Part shown: positions 1-7,649 of the stretch, one piece after another
Numbering within the stretch: position 1 is the first letter of the stretch
Layout: each line of letters opens with the position of its first letter
Assembly (NCBI GenBank): GCA_003242645.1
Contig: QGVC01000005.1
Span: forward strand, 1-32,290
Direction: 5' to 3'
Length of the DNA: 32,290 bases
From: Pseudomonadota bacterium
GTDB taxonomy: Bacteria > Pseudomonadota > Alphaproteobacteria > Rhizobiales > Hyphomicrobiaceae
Made by a program: the position numbers and the translations under genes
Notes under the pieces: model-generated
Seen by the model: only the letters and a program-made list of their open reading frames with translations
The model's database searches: none
Told to the model about the DNA's origin: nothing

Positions 1-10
1 CGACTTAAGC

Positions 11-1264
11 TCAGACGGCCTCGCGCCGTTTCTCGCGCGCGGCTGGCCCAAACCGCTTCTCGATATAGTCCTCGACGATCGCCTTGAACTCCTCCGCGAT
101 CCGCGGACCACGGAGCGTCACGGCCTTCTTGCCGTCGATGAACACCGGGGCCGCGGGCTGCTCGCCCGTGCCGGGAAGCGAGATACCAATGTCAGCGTGC
201 TTGGACTCGCCGGGACCGTTCACGATGCAGCCCATGACTGCAAGGTTCAGGGTTTCGACGCCGGGGTACTTCTCTCGCCATTCCGGCATCCGCTGACGGA
301 TCATCTCCTGAACGTCCCGCGCCAGCTCCTGGAACACTGTCGAGGTAGTCCGGCCGCAACCGGGGCAAGCGGCAACCGTCGGCATGAACGTGCGCAGGCC
401 CATTGTCTGCAGCAGCTCCTGCGCAGCGCGGACCTCCAGCGTGCGGTCCCCGCCAGGCTCAGGCGTCAGCGAGTAGCGGATGGTATCGCCGATGCCACGC
501 TGCAGCAAAATGCCCATCGCCGCCGACGACGCGACGATGCCTTTGGAGCCCATGCCCGCTTCGGTCAGGCCGAGGTGCAGCGCATACGAGCAGCGCTCGG
601 CCAGCATCGTGTAGACGGCAATGAGATCCTGAACGGCCGAGACCTTGGCCGAGATAATGATGCGGTCGGCCCCGAGCCCCAGCTCCTCGGCGCGGGCGGC
701 GGAGCGCAGTGCAGACTGAACAATCGCCTCATGCAGCACGGCGCGCGCGCTCTTGGGCTCGGGCGACTTGGCGTTCTCGTCCATCAGGTGCGTGAGCAGC
801 TCCTGATCGAGGCTGCCCCAGTTGACGCCAATGCGAACCGGCTTCCCCCATTTCAGGGCTTGCTCGATGATCGCGGCGAACTGCGGGTCGCGCTTGTCCT
901 TGAAGCCCACGTTGCCGGGGTTGATGCGGTATTTGTCGAGCGCCTCGGCACAGGCCGGATTTTCGGCGAGCAGCTTGTGGCCGATGTAATGGAAGTCGCC
1001 GACGAGGGGCACCCGGATGCCCATGCGGTCCAGCCGCTCGCGGATGCGCGGGACCGCCTTGGCAGACTCGTCGCGGTCGACGGTGATACGCACCAGCTCG
1101 GAACCGGCACGCGCCAGCGCCGCCACCTGCTGCGCCGTCGCCTCGACGTCGGCGGTGTCGGTGTTGGTCATCGACTGAACGACGATCGGATGTTGCCCGC
1201 CGACGTACACGCCGCCGACATTGACCGGCACGGACTTGCGCCGCGGGCTCATCAGATCAGCCAT
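11..1264 (-). CDS. ispG: 4-hydroxy-3-methylbut-2-enyl diphosphate synthase (flavodoxin/ferredoxin), IspG/GcpE
   Basis: Penultimate step of the MEP isoprenoid pathway: reductive ring opening of 2-C-methyl-erythritol 2,4-cyclodiphosphate to HMBPP in the cytosol, using a [4Fe-4S] cluster. The 417-residue product is complete and of usual bacterial length. The N-terminal TIM-barrel part carries [10 protein letters not shown] (about 28-37). The C-terminal cluster domain has the three Cys ligands, Cys300 and Cys303 in CPGCGRT and Cys346 in GCIVNGPGE, followed by Glu353, the usual fourth ligand. The ATG at 1264 was chosen; an in-frame ATG four codons in is possible. It lies 84 bp downstream of znuB on the same strand, with a palindrome (1296-1314) in the gap, so it may have its own control. 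The farnesyl-PP synthase gene at 4868 belongs to the same pathway but is separate. Confidence 0.96.
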   Translation of the reverse strand: MADLMSPRRKSVPVNVGGVYVGGQHPIVVQSMTNTDTADVEATAQQVAALARAGSELVRITVDRDESAKAVPRIRERLDRMGIRVPLVGDFHYIGHKLLAENPACAEALDKYRINPGNVGFKDKRDPQFAAIIEQALKWGKPVRIGVNWGSLDQELLTHLMDENAKSPEPKSARAVLHEAIVQSALRSAARAEELGLGADRIIISAKVSAVQDLIAVYTMLAERCSYALHLGLTEAGMGSKGIVASSAAMGILLQRGIGDTIRYSLTPEPGGDRTLEVRAAQELLQTMGLRTFMPTVAACPGCGRTTSTVFQELARDVQEMIRQRMPEWREKYPGVETLNLAVMGCIVNGPGESKHADIGISLPGTGEQPAAPVFIDGKKAVTLRGPRIAEEFKAIVEDYIEKRFGPAAREKRREAV

Positions 1265-1295
1265 GACTGTTCCTGGTCCAAGGTCTCTCGCAAGT

Positions 1296-1314
1296 CTTAC
1301 CTAATCCAGGTAAG
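1296..1314. promoter_or_regulatory. Perfect palindrome between znuB and ispG (candidate operator)
   Basis: The arms CTTACCT and AGGTAAG form a perfect 7-bp inverted repeat around a 5-nt centre (AATCC), 31 bp upstream of the ispG ATG. No T-run follows on either strand, so it does not look like an intrinsic terminator. The size and symmetry fit a dimeric repressor site or an mRNA leader hairpin. No known regulator consensus is matched with certainty. Confidence 0.4.
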
Positions 1315-1348
1315 CCGCGGTGAACAGGGGCGGGTCACCACAGGCCCT

Positions 1349-2146
1349 CTAACGGGCGCCGCTGCGCACAGCCATACCGACCAATGATGTCCCGGCGATC
1401 ATCGCCAGCACCAGCACAATCGCCGGTCCGCCCGGGATGTCGTAGCTCACCGAAAGCTGAATGCCCGCCAACGCACCAAAAGCCGCGATCGCGGCTGCAA
1501 TCACGGCCATGCGCTCCGGGGTCGCGCTGAGCGGCCGCGCGGCAGCCGCCGGCATGATGAGAAAAGCGATCGCAAGCAGGATACCCACGACCTTGATGAT
1601 GATGGCGATCGCGAGCGCCAGCAGCACGACGAAAACCCCCTTCACGAGATTGCGTCGGACGCCCTCTGCCGCAGCGAGCTCCTCGTGAACGGCGAGAGAC
1701 AGCAGCGGCTGCCAAAGATAAGCGAGTGCGAGCAAAATGATGGCTCCGCCTCCGAAAACCCACCAGAGATCGCTCGTCGAGACGGCAAAAATGTCTCCGA
1801 ACAAATAGCCGAGAAGGTCGACCGTTGGACCCTGCACCAAAGAAGCCGCAATCACGCCCAAGGCCAGCGCTGCGTGGGCCAGCAGGCCGAGCAATGAATC
1901 AAGCGGCACCAGAGCGTGCCGCGCCAGAACGATGAGCACGAGCGCCATCGCTGCCGATAGCGCGAGCGCCGAAGCCGTGAGGTCGAGGTGGAACGCGAGC
2001 CCAAGGGCGATCCCGATCAAGCTCGCCTGGGCGACGGCCTCGCCGAAGTAGGCCATGCGCTGCCAGACCACGAAGCAGCCGAGCGGAGCGGCGAGGATGG
2101 CAACGCCAATGCCTGCGGCAAAGGCTCGGATCAGAAATGGGTCCAT
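1349..2146 (-). CDS. znuB: Zinc ABC transporter permease ZnuB
   Basis: Membrane permease of the high-affinity zinc importer, ABC-3 family. The 265-residue product starts MDPFLIRAFAAG and has about eight hydrophobic helices. Family-like segments include LGCFVVWQRMAYFGEAVAQASLIG near the N-terminus and SYDIPGGPAIVLVLA near the C-terminus. The open frame extends upstream to 2338 inside znuC, but that extension is Arg-rich and unlike the family; the ATG at 2146 falls 5 nt after the znuC stop, as expected for translational coupling. It follows zur and znuC in an apparent operon. No znuA binding-protein gene is adjacent, so that subunit must lie elsewhere. Manganese/iron members of the same family are hard to exclude from sequence, but the linked Zur favours zinc. 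Confidence 0.92.
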   Translation of the reverse strand: MDPFLIRAFAAGIGVAILAAPLGCFVVWQRMAYFGEAVAQASLIGIALGLAFHLDLTASALALSAAMALVLIVLARHALVPLDSLLGLLAHAALALGVIAASLVQGPTVDLLGYLFGDIFAVSTSDLWWVFGGGAIILLALAYLWQPLLSLAVHEELAAAEGVRRNLVKGVFVVLLALAIAIIIKVVGILLAIAFLIMPAAAARPLSATPERMAVIAAAIAAFGALAGIQLSVSYDIPGGPAIVLVLAMIAGTSLVGMAVRSGAR

Positions 2147-2151
2147 GCCAA

Positions 2152-3039
2152 TCACGCTCCGTTCTGCTGCTTCGCGCCTACTTCGGCCCCAGACGCGGCT
2201 GGGTGGGTCTCGCCCGCGAGATCGTGGTGATGATCGTGATCGTGGCTGTAGATGGCGAAGGCTTGTGCGGCATGAGCGCCGAACAGCCGGACATAGGATG
2301 GATCTCGCGCGACCGTCTCCGGCACGCCAGAGCAGCAAATGTGCCGGTTGACGCAGATCACGCGATCGCTTTGCGCCATGACCACGTGCAAGTCGTGCGA
2401 CACGAGGAGCACGCCCAACCCGCGGTTGGTGCGGAGGCGTCCAATCAAAGTGTACAGTTCCGCTTCCCCGGCGTAGTCCACCCCGCGCACAGGCTCATCG
2501 AGGACGAGGAGCTGCGGGTTGCGGAGCAGCGCGCGTGCAAGCAGCACGCGCTGCAACTCGCCACCGGAGAGGTTCGAGAGCTGCTGCTCCAACACATGAG
2601 GAGCGCCGACTTCTTCCAGCACAGCTTGGATCTGCCGGGGCCCGCCGGGTCGGCCAAGCCGGAGAAAGCGGGCGACCGTCATCGGAATAGCGCGGTCGAT
2701 ATCGAAACGCTGGGGAACATAGCCGATCGAAAGCCCAGGGCGGCGGCGAACCTCACCTCGGTCGGGTGTGATGAGGCCGAGCAGAACGCGAACGAGGGTT
2801 GTCTTTCCTGCGCCGTTCGGACCGATGAGAGTTACGATTTCGCCTCGGCCGATATCGAGATCGATGCCCTCGAGAACGACCCGCCCGGCGCGGGTAAGCC
2901 ATAGTCCGCGCGCACTGACAAGGATGTCGCCGGAAGCTGACGTGCGGACCGGCTCATGGGCATGATGGTGAGCATGCCTATGCACACGGTCTGACAGTGG
3001 ATTTTGGGCAGTCGCCGCCTGCGCCAGCACCGTACTCAT
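2152..3039 (-). CDS. znuC: Zinc ABC transporter ATP-binding protein ZnuC
   Basis: ATPase subunit powering zinc import through ZnuB at the cytoplasmic face of the inner membrane. The 295 residues contain Walker A GPNGAGKT (73-80), the ABC signature LSGGE (157-161), Walker B LLVLDEP (177-183) and the switch histidine in SHD (His215). Both termini are His-rich: residues 20-28 (HRHAHHHAH) and 266-272 (HDHDHHH). These could buffer or sense zinc, which is inference. The ATG at 3039 is preceded by an AGGAA-like ribosome-binding site. The gene lies 18 bp after zur and 5 bp before znuB, consistent with one transcript. Confidence 0.94.
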   Translation of the reverse strand: MSTVLAQAATAQNPLSDRVHRHAHHHAHEPVRTSASGDILVSARGLWLTRAGRVVLEGIDLDIGRGEIVTLIGPNGAGKTTLVRVLLGLITPDRGEVRRRPGLSIGYVPQRFDIDRAIPMTVARFLRLGRPGGPRQIQAVLEEVGAPHVLEQQLSNLSGGELQRVLLARALLRNPQLLVLDEPVRGVDYAGEAELYTLIGRLRTNRGLGVLLVSHDLHVVMAQSDRVICVNRHICCSGVPETVARDPSYVRLFGAHAAQAFAIYSHDHDHHHDLAGETHPAASGAEVGAKQQNGA

Positions 3040-3057
3040 TGTGATTTTTCCTGCTGA

Positions 3058-3552
3058 TCAGTCTGCCCTGCATTCGGCGCAGACGCCGCTGACTTCTGCG
3101 ATCGTGTGTCCAGGTTGAAAGGAAACCTGCCGCGCGGCTTTGGCGATCGCGTCGAATACGGGCTTGCCTGGGACTTCCGCCACCCGGCCGCAACGTTCGC
3201 ATGTGAGCACGATCTGATCGCCACCCGCTGTGTGCTTGGTATGGCAGGCAAAAAACGCGTTCTTGCTCTCGAGCCGGTGGACGACGCCGACGTCGAGCAG
3301 TGCGTCGATGGCGCGATAGACCGAAATCGGAGCGAGTCTTTTGCCCTTCTGAGCCAACCTCTCGAGGATTTCGTAAGCGCCCACAGCATGATGCGAGGCA
3401 GCGATTTCCTCCAACACGCGGCGGCGCTGCTCGGTGAGACGCAATCCCTTCGCCGCAAAAGCCCGCTCTGCCCGCTCGATCGCCAAAGCGATGCAGGCAT
3501 GGTGGTCATGGCCGGGTCGCGGGAAAGCCGCCTCTAAAGGTGTATCTGTCAT
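3058..3552 (-). CDS. zur: Fur-family zinc uptake regulator Zur
   Basis: Fur-family metalloregulator that represses zinc uptake genes when zinc-loaded. The 164-residue protein has a winged-helix DNA-binding N-terminal half (about 27-95, with GLRLTEQRRRVLEEI and the VYRAIDAL recognition region) and a C-terminal dimerisation domain. The structural zinc site is evident as CERCG (Cys118, Cys121) and CAEC (Cys158, Cys161). The Zur-like FACHTKH segment lies near 101-107, and a His-rich GHDHH precedes the first helix. ATG at 3552 is preferred; a TTG one codon upstream also keeps the frame open. It is the first gene of zur-znuC-znuB, which argues for Zur over Fur or Mur. A partly palindromic Zur-like box lies about 30 bp upstream, suggesting autoregulation of the operon. 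Confidence 0.9.
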   Translation of the reverse strand: MTDTPLEAAFPRPGHDHHACIALAIERAERAFAAKGLRLTEQRRRVLEEIAASHHAVGAYEILERLAQKGKRLAPISVYRAIDALLDVGVVHRLESKNAFFACHTKHTAGGDQIVLTCERCGRVAEVPGKPVFDAIAKAARQVSFQPGHTIAEVSGVCAECRAD

Positions 3553-3582
3553 CAAAGGAGCGCGCTCAGCTTCTCGTCGAGT

Positions 3583-3600
3583 GCAATGTTATCACGTTTC
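3583..3600. promoter_or_regulatory. Candidate Zur box upstream of zur-znuCB
   Basis: The 18-bp element GCAATGTTATCACGTTTC is an imperfect palindrome with 12 of 18 symmetric positions. It contains ATGTTAT and TCAC halves like those in known Zur operators (family consensus recalled as GAAATGTTATA-type). It lies about 30 bp upstream of the zur start, where a repressor would cover the promoter. The assignment is by motif resemblance and context only. Confidence 0.45.
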
Positions 3601-3625
3601 ATTTTGGAAGCGAACTCACTCCCTG

Positions 3626-3658
3626 AAAATCGTCGAGGGCGCCCGATGACGCCCTCGA
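3626..3658 (-). terminator. Rho-independent terminator after the coiled-coil gene
   Basis: A perfect 9-bp GC-rich stem (TCGAGGGCG at 3633-3641, CGCCCTCGA at 3650-3658) has an 8-nt loop. Reading the minus strand, it is followed after two bases by ATTTTC. It lies about 25 bp past the stop of the coiled-coil gene and upstream of zur, so it separates the two transcripts. Confidence 0.7.
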
Positions 3659-3683
3659 AAAAGTCTCCGAATGCCTTCGGTCG

Positions 3684-4259
3684 CTACTGAACCACAGATC
3701 GCGACGCGTTCTGGAGCGCCCGTTCAGCATCCTGACGGGCCTGACGCTCTTTTGCTAACTGCTCTCCGGCTTCCTTGGCCTGCTGAATGGCCGCATCACG
3801 CGCCTTCTCGGCCTCTGCGAGCTTAGAGCGGAGCTCTTGCGCCTGTTGCTCGGCGGCCGTGCGTGCAGCCTCGGCCTTCTCAAGCGCGGCCTTCATCTGA
3901 TCCGCGGTCTCGCGCGCTTTGGTCTCCGCCGCCTTGGCTTCGGCTAATTGGCTCTTCAACTCTTCTGCGGTTTTCTCAGCGGCAGCCTGCGCCTCCCTCG
4001 CGCTGGCGAGCTGAGCCTCGAGGTCCTTCTTGGCCTGCTCTGCAGCCGTGACCTGGGCCTTTGCCTCTTCGAGCGCCTTATCTGACGCCTCGCGAGCCGC
4101 GATCACACTTTCGAGCTGGCTTTGCAAGGCCGACCGCGCCGCCTCGGCGGCTGCGGCTCGATCGTTTGCGGACGTCGCAACGCTGTACTGCCAGATTGCT
4201 GCGATTATCGCCAGAACGGCTACGCCAATGGCCACTCGGCCCATCATCGCTTCGGACAT
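3684..4259 (-). CDS. Small membrane-anchored coiled-coil protein, unknown function
   Basis: The function is not recognised. The 191-residue product starts MSEAMMGRV. One N-terminal transmembrane helix (about 8-24, VAIGVAVLAIIAAIWQYSV) is followed by an almost uninterrupted Ala/Glu/Lys/Gln-rich coiled coil to about residue 185. There is no globular domain. The topology is a short inner-membrane anchor with a long alpha-helical rod, probably periplasmic, reminiscent of TolA-like spacers but without a TolA C-terminal domain. The start at 4259 is preferred over an upstream codon at 4307 because a GGGGAGA Shine-Dalgarno element precedes it. A strong terminator follows. Low-complexity Ala-rich composition makes remote homology claims unreliable. 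Confidence 0.75.
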   Translation of the reverse strand: MSEAMMGRVAIGVAVLAIIAAIWQYSVATSANDRAAAAEAARSALQSQLESVIAAREASDKALEEAKAQVTAAEQAKKDLEAQLASAREAQAAAEKTAEELKSQLAEAKAAETKARETADQMKAALEKAEAARTAAEQQAQELRSKLAEAEKARDAAIQQAKEAGEQLAKERQARQDAERALQNASRSVVQ

Positions 4260-4481
4260 GATCGCTTTCTCCCCAGCTCGATGGCTGTGGGCAGTGTAGG
4301 GCAACACGGATCAAAAATCATGCTTCCACTCGTTGTGCCGGAGGCTCGCCACTACCTGGCCACAGCGCTTGTTCGATGCGGCATCCGAGTGTGCGTTCTC
4401 GCAAGGTTTGCTCGCTTGGGCTTGGGTCGAGGGCAGGGCGCCGGGCGCGGTGAGCGGACGGCCCCCGGGAGCCATGCTCGG

Positions 4482-4796
4482 CTAGGCACCGCTCGAGCCA
4501 CCCATCGGTGAGATGATATCCACGAACCGGTCCCACTCCGTGGCTGGCCAGACCTCGGTCGTCGCATGGCCGAAGGTGCGGATGACCGTCGCAACCTTCA
4601 TCGCCGACTCGGTATCCGGCGCTGTGAAGATGTCGAGGTAATCAGCCGGCCCGAGCACGGCGAAGCTTTTCTTCCATTCGACCTCGGGGCAATCCTTACG
4701 GATGTGCTCCATCACCTTGTGGCTGAGCTCCTTGATGGAGGCCGGCGACTGAGTGGCCTCGTGGCTCAGCCGGGTGAGCATAATAAACGTCGCCAT
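4482..4796 (-). CDS. GYD-domain protein
   Basis: A 104-residue protein resembling the small GYD family (ferredoxin-like fold, function unknown). Features include the start MATFIMLTRLSHEA and the central segment KKSFAVLGPADYLDIFTAPD (about 45-65), where family members usually read GxYDxV. A C-terminal TEVWPATEWDRF segment is also present. The start is decided by an excellent GGAGGT Shine-Dalgarno element a few bases before the ATG at 4796; a longer open frame to 4871 lacks one and would overlap ispA. It lies 71 bp downstream of ispA on the same strand and may be cotranscribed. No catalytic residues can be proposed. Confidence 0.75.
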   Translation of the reverse strand: MATFIMLTRLSHEATQSPASIKELSHKVMEHIRKDCPEVEWKKSFAVLGPADYLDIFTAPDTESAMKVATVIRTFGHATTEVWPATEWDRFVDIISPMGGSSGA

Positions 4797-4867
4797 GGTG
4801 GCACCTCCTATCCGTCGTGGACTGGACAGGAACGCCAACGATTGAGGCCCGGATCCCCTGGACAAGC

Positions 4868-5767
4868 TCACCTTGTGCGGGTAGCGGCGTATGCGACAGC
4901 TTGCCGCAGAATCTCAGCGCGAGCGCCGAACCTGTCGAGATGAGCCTGGGCTTCGGCTTCCAGCTCCCGTAAGCGTTGCCGTGCGCCCTCGATGCCAAGC
5001 GCCGCGACGTATGTGGCCTTTCCGGCGGCGGCATCCTTGCCGGTCGTCTTGCCGACGGTTTCCGCAGTCCCCTCGACGTCGAGCAGATCGTCGGCGATTT
5101 GGAACGCGGCACCTAGCGCGTGCCCATAATTTGCGAGAGCAATTCGATCCTCGGAGGGAGCTGAGGCGAGTATCGCGCCGGCTTCGGCCGAAAAGGCAAT
5201 GAGCGCACCCGTTTTCATCCGCTGGATGCGTCGTACATGCTGGAGGTCGTGCGCTTCCTGCCGGGGGAGGCGCTCAGCTTCGAGATCAAGCTGCTGACCC
5301 CCGACCATTCCAGCAGCCCCTGCCGCTCGGGCCAGCCCCAACGCAAGCTCGCAGCGCACCTTTGAATCGGGGTGCGTCTCAGCGCCCGCCAGCACCTCGA
5401 ATGCGAGCGTCAGCAGCGCATCGCCGGCGAGAATGGCAGTCGCTTCGTCGAATGCGATGTGAACGGTCGGCCGCCCTCGGCGCAGCTCGTCGTCGTCCAT
5501 GGCGGGAAGGTCGTCGTGCACGAGAGAGTAGCAATGCACCAGCTCGACAGCGGCTGCGGTCGCGACCGCATCATCGCTCGTCAGGCCGAAAAGGCGAGCA
5601 CTTTCCAATACCAAAAATGGACGGAATCTCTTTCCGCCGCCAAGCACTGCGTAACGCATGGCGTCAGCAAGCCGGCTTGGGACGTCTGAGGACAGAGAAT
5701 CCAGAATGCGTCGCAGCCGAGCCTCGACTGCATCTGCGTGAGCACGGAGCTGTTGTGAGAGGGTCAT
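4868..5767 (-). CDS. ispA: Polyprenyl synthetase, farnesyl diphosphate synthase type (IspA)
   Basis: Short-chain trans-prenyltransferase condensing IPP with DMAPP/GPP to farnesyl-PP in the cytosol. The 299-residue length equals that typical of bacterial IspA. The first aspartate-rich motif is DDLPAMDDD (85-93), preceded by CYSLVH as in bacterial FPP synthases. The second is DDLLD (226-230). The substrate-binding GGGKRFRP lies at 43-50 and GGQQLDLEAE near 156-165. The residues before the first Asp motif favour farnesyl over longer products, though a geranylgeranyl synthase cannot be excluded. Start ATG at 5767. It is divergent from mtgA across about 100 bp, with the GYD gene downstream. No dxs lies beside it. 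Confidence 0.92.
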   Translation of the reverse strand: MTLSQQLRAHADAVEARLRRILDSLSSDVPSRLADAMRYAVLGGGKRFRPFLVLESARLFGLTSDDAVATAAAVELVHCYSLVHDDLPAMDDDELRRGRPTVHIAFDEATAILAGDALLTLAFEVLAGAETHPDSKVRCELALGLARAAGAAGMVGGQQLDLEAERLPRQEAHDLQHVRRIQRMKTGALIAFSAEAGAILASAPSEDRIALANYGHALGAAFQIADDLLDVEGTAETVGKTTGKDAAAGKATYVAALGIEGARQRLRELEAEAQAHLDRFGARAEILRQAVAYAATRTR

Positions 5768-5869
5768 GCCGGCGCCATTTAAGAAGGGTTTACGTCCCCA
5801 AGTCGTGCCTGCTGCTGTCGGGGGCAGGCCACGCTATAACACTTCCCCGGGAAGAGCTGGTCCAGAAGT

Positions 5870-6664
5870 ATGGCTTTGCAGGACAGAGTACGAGAGGCGC
5901 TGGCGATTCAGCCGCGCATAAGGACAGACGATTGGGCGGCGCGCCTCGCAGCTAACGTACCGTCCTGCGCCAGGGTGGCGATTATTGGTGGCGCGGCTGC
6001 GCTCGCCGGATTCCTGGCGGCATTTTTCATTGTCGTAACTTTCTTTCTCCTCCTGTTTCGGTTCATCGACCCGCCGATGTCGACGTTGATGCTCGGGCGC
6101 GCGCTCACCGGCAGCAACATCGAGCAGCACTGGGTCGATCTGGATGACATCTCGCCGAACCTCGTGCGCGCGGTGATCAGCTCCGAGGATGGGCAGTTCT
6201 GCTCTCACTACGGCATTGATCTGCGGGAGATGGAGGCTGCCTTGCGCCAAGCCGGGCGAGACGGATTCGATGACGTCCGGGGCGCGAGCACCATCACCAT
6301 GCAGGTCGCCAAGAACCTGTTTCTGTGGCCATCCAAGGATCTGGTGCGGAAGGGACTGGAGCTCGGGATTGCGGTCGTAATGGAGCAGGTCTGGCCGAAG
6401 CGTCGCATCCTCGAGGTCTACCTCAACATCGCCGAATGGGGCCCTGGCATCTTTGGCGCGGAGGCGGCCGCCCGGCATCATTTCGGGAAGTCTGCTGCCC
6501 ACCTGACTGCCCAAGAGGCAGCGCTTCTTGCCGCTTCTTTGCCCAACCCGCACAGGCGTATTGCCGGACGGCCGGGGCCGCACACGCGACGGATTGCCCA
6601 GATCGTGCATGCACGTGCGCGCACTGCTGGCGCGCGGGTGTCTTGTGTCTTGCCTCCGCGCTGA
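5870..6664 (+). CDS. mtgA: Monofunctional biosynthetic peptidoglycan transglycosylase MtgA
   Basis: GT51 glycosyltransferase polymerising lipid II into glycan strands at the outer face of the inner membrane, without a transpeptidase domain. The 264-residue protein has a cytoplasmic N-terminus, one TM helix (about 36-66) and the GT51 domain. Catalytic Glu106 sits in [12 protein letters not shown]. The [19 protein letters not shown] block, [15 protein letters not shown] and [12 protein letters not shown] are all intact. The C-terminus is short, as expected for MtgA rather than a class A PBP. A TATAAC sequence at 5835 is a possible -10 element. The gene is divergent from ispA and followed by rpmF about 160 bp on. 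Confidence 0.95.
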   Translation: MALQDRVREALAIQPRIRTDDWAARLAANVPSCARVAIIGGAAALAGFLAAFFIVVTFFLLLFRFIDPPMSTLMLGRALTGSNIEQHWVDLDDISPNLVRAVISSEDGQFCSHYGIDLREMEAALRQAGRDGFDDVRGASTITMQVAKNLFLWPSKDLVRKGLELGIAVVMEQVWPKRRILEVYLNIAEWGPGIFGAEAAARHHFGKSAAHLTAQEAALLAASLPNPHRRIAGRPGPHTRRIAQIVHARARTAGARVSCVLPPR

Positions 6665-6827
6665 GGGTCCGCTTGGGACGCTAGCGTTTGGCACGAAATC
6701 CGTTTATAAGCGCGCGCGAGGTGTGCCGGACCCATTGTGTCTGGCAGGAGGGGATTCCGTTCACCCGTTTGGATCACATGAGAACGACGTCGGCCCGCTC
6801 GGCGCCGGCCGACCGAAGGAGACAGGC

Positions 6828-7013
6828 ATGGCCGTACCCCGTAAGAAGGTTTCACCGATGAAGCGCGGCTTCCGCAGGTCTGCCGACGCTTTGAAACCGC
6901 CGGTCCACGTGGAGGACAAGGAAACCGGCGAGCGGAGGCGTCCGCACCACATCGATCTCAAGACCGGCAAGTACCGCGGCCGGCAGATCCTCGAGCCAAA
7001 GAACGAGGTTTGA
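6828..7013 (+). CDS. rpmF: 50S ribosomal protein L32
   Basis: A 61-residue basic ribosomal protein of the large subunit. The sequence begins [20 protein letters not shown] and ends with [14 protein letters not shown], typical of alphaproteobacterial L32. It lacks the paired cysteines of zinc-binding L32 forms, so it is a zinc-independent (C-minus) version. GAAGGAG a few bases upstream of the ATG at 6828 fixes the start; the longer open frame to 6528 is spurious because it overlaps mtgA. Confidence 0.96.
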   Translation: MAVPRKKVSPMKRGFRRSADALKPPVHVEDKETGERRRPHHIDLKTGKYRGRQILEPKNEV

Positions 7014-7152
7014 TCATCTATTTTTGAGAGCCGACTGCGGGGGGCGGCGGCTCACACCCTATGGCAGCGAGGCGTTTGGTCTCTGGCTGACATAATTTCC
7101 GCCCGCGCACCCGCTACATGCCAGCTGGTCGGTCCAGAATCGGAGGTGCGTG

Positions 7153-7566
7153 ATGTCGCTGAGAGCCATTCCGCTGATTGCCGTGGCATTGATCCTTTAC
7201 AATGCCGTCGTGCTGCTGGGCGGTGACGCCACGCCAAACGAGATTCTGTCGTCCCGGCTGTTCGAGATCTCCATGCTCCACCACAACACCGTCTGGGTGT
7301 TCACGTGGGGCGATTTGTTGATACTGGTCGTCCTGGTGCTGCTCTTTGTGGAGTTGCTGAAGGCGACCTACACCACCACCGCCTCTTTGCTGGACCACGG
7401 GCTGTCTATGATCGTGTTCGTGGTCTGCCTGGTCGAGTTCCTGCTCGTGCCGCAGGCGGCAAGCTCGGTGTTCTTCTTCATCACCATGGCGGCACTTATT
7501 GACGTGGTGGCCGGCTATACGATCGGCATTCGCGTTGCGCGGCGTGACTTCCAGATTGGCGAGTGA
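7153..7566 (+). CDS. Four-helix membrane protein, unknown function
   Basis: Not recognised. The 137-residue product is almost wholly hydrophobic, with about four predicted TM helices near residues 4-24, 53-75, 81-101 and 104-126. A conserved-looking polar stretch, EISMLHHNTVWVFTWGD (about 38-54), precedes helix two and could sit at the membrane surface. The C-terminus is short and charged. The start is ATG 7153, with GGAGG six bases upstream; a GTG one codon earlier is possible. It stands alone between rpmF and the convergent phaR, so context gives no function. Confidence 0.75.
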   Translation: MSLRAIPLIAVALILYNAVVLLGGDATPNEILSSRLFEISMLHHNTVWVFTWGDLLILVVLVLLFVELLKATYTTTASLLDHGLSMIVFVVCLVEFLLVPQAASSVFFFITMAALIDVVAGYTIGIRVARRDFQIGE

Positions 7567-7586
7567 GGGAAGAAGCGAAGAGGCGA

Positions 7587-7621
7587 GGGAGGTGCTTCAC
7601 CTGATGCCGAAGCCGCCTCCC
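7587..7621. terminator. Hairpin between convergent genes (possible bidirectional terminator)
   Basis: The outer stem GGGAGG (7587-7592)/CCTCCC (7616-7621) and inner stem GCTTC (7594-7598)/GAAGC (7609-7613) form a compact hairpin. It lies between the convergent ends of the membrane-protein gene and phaR. There is no clear T-run on either side, so efficiency as an intrinsic terminator is uncertain. Confidence 0.45.
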
Positions 7622-7649
7622 GGTACATTCGCCGGTCGCTACACTTAGG

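Noticed and set aside
197..1387. 396-residue plus-strand open frame opposite ispG
   Set aside because: Arg/His-rich translation with no family features, fully antisense to an intact ispG; a by-product of high GC.
2147..2338. N-terminal extension of znuB into znuC
   Set aside because: Arg/Ser-rich and unlike ABC-3 permeases; the ATG at 2146 follows the znuC stop by 5 nt and begins a typical permease sequence.
6690..6710. TGGCAC followed by TTTATAAG before rpmF as a sigma-54 or sigma-70 promoter
   Set aside because: The -12 GC element of a sigma-54 promoter is missing, and no -35-like hexamer is at the right distance from TATAAG.
7026..7053. Hairpin GAGCCG/CGGCTC after rpmF as terminator
   Set aside because: Only 6 bp with a G-rich loop and no T-run downstream; not distinguishable from chance in GC-rich DNA.
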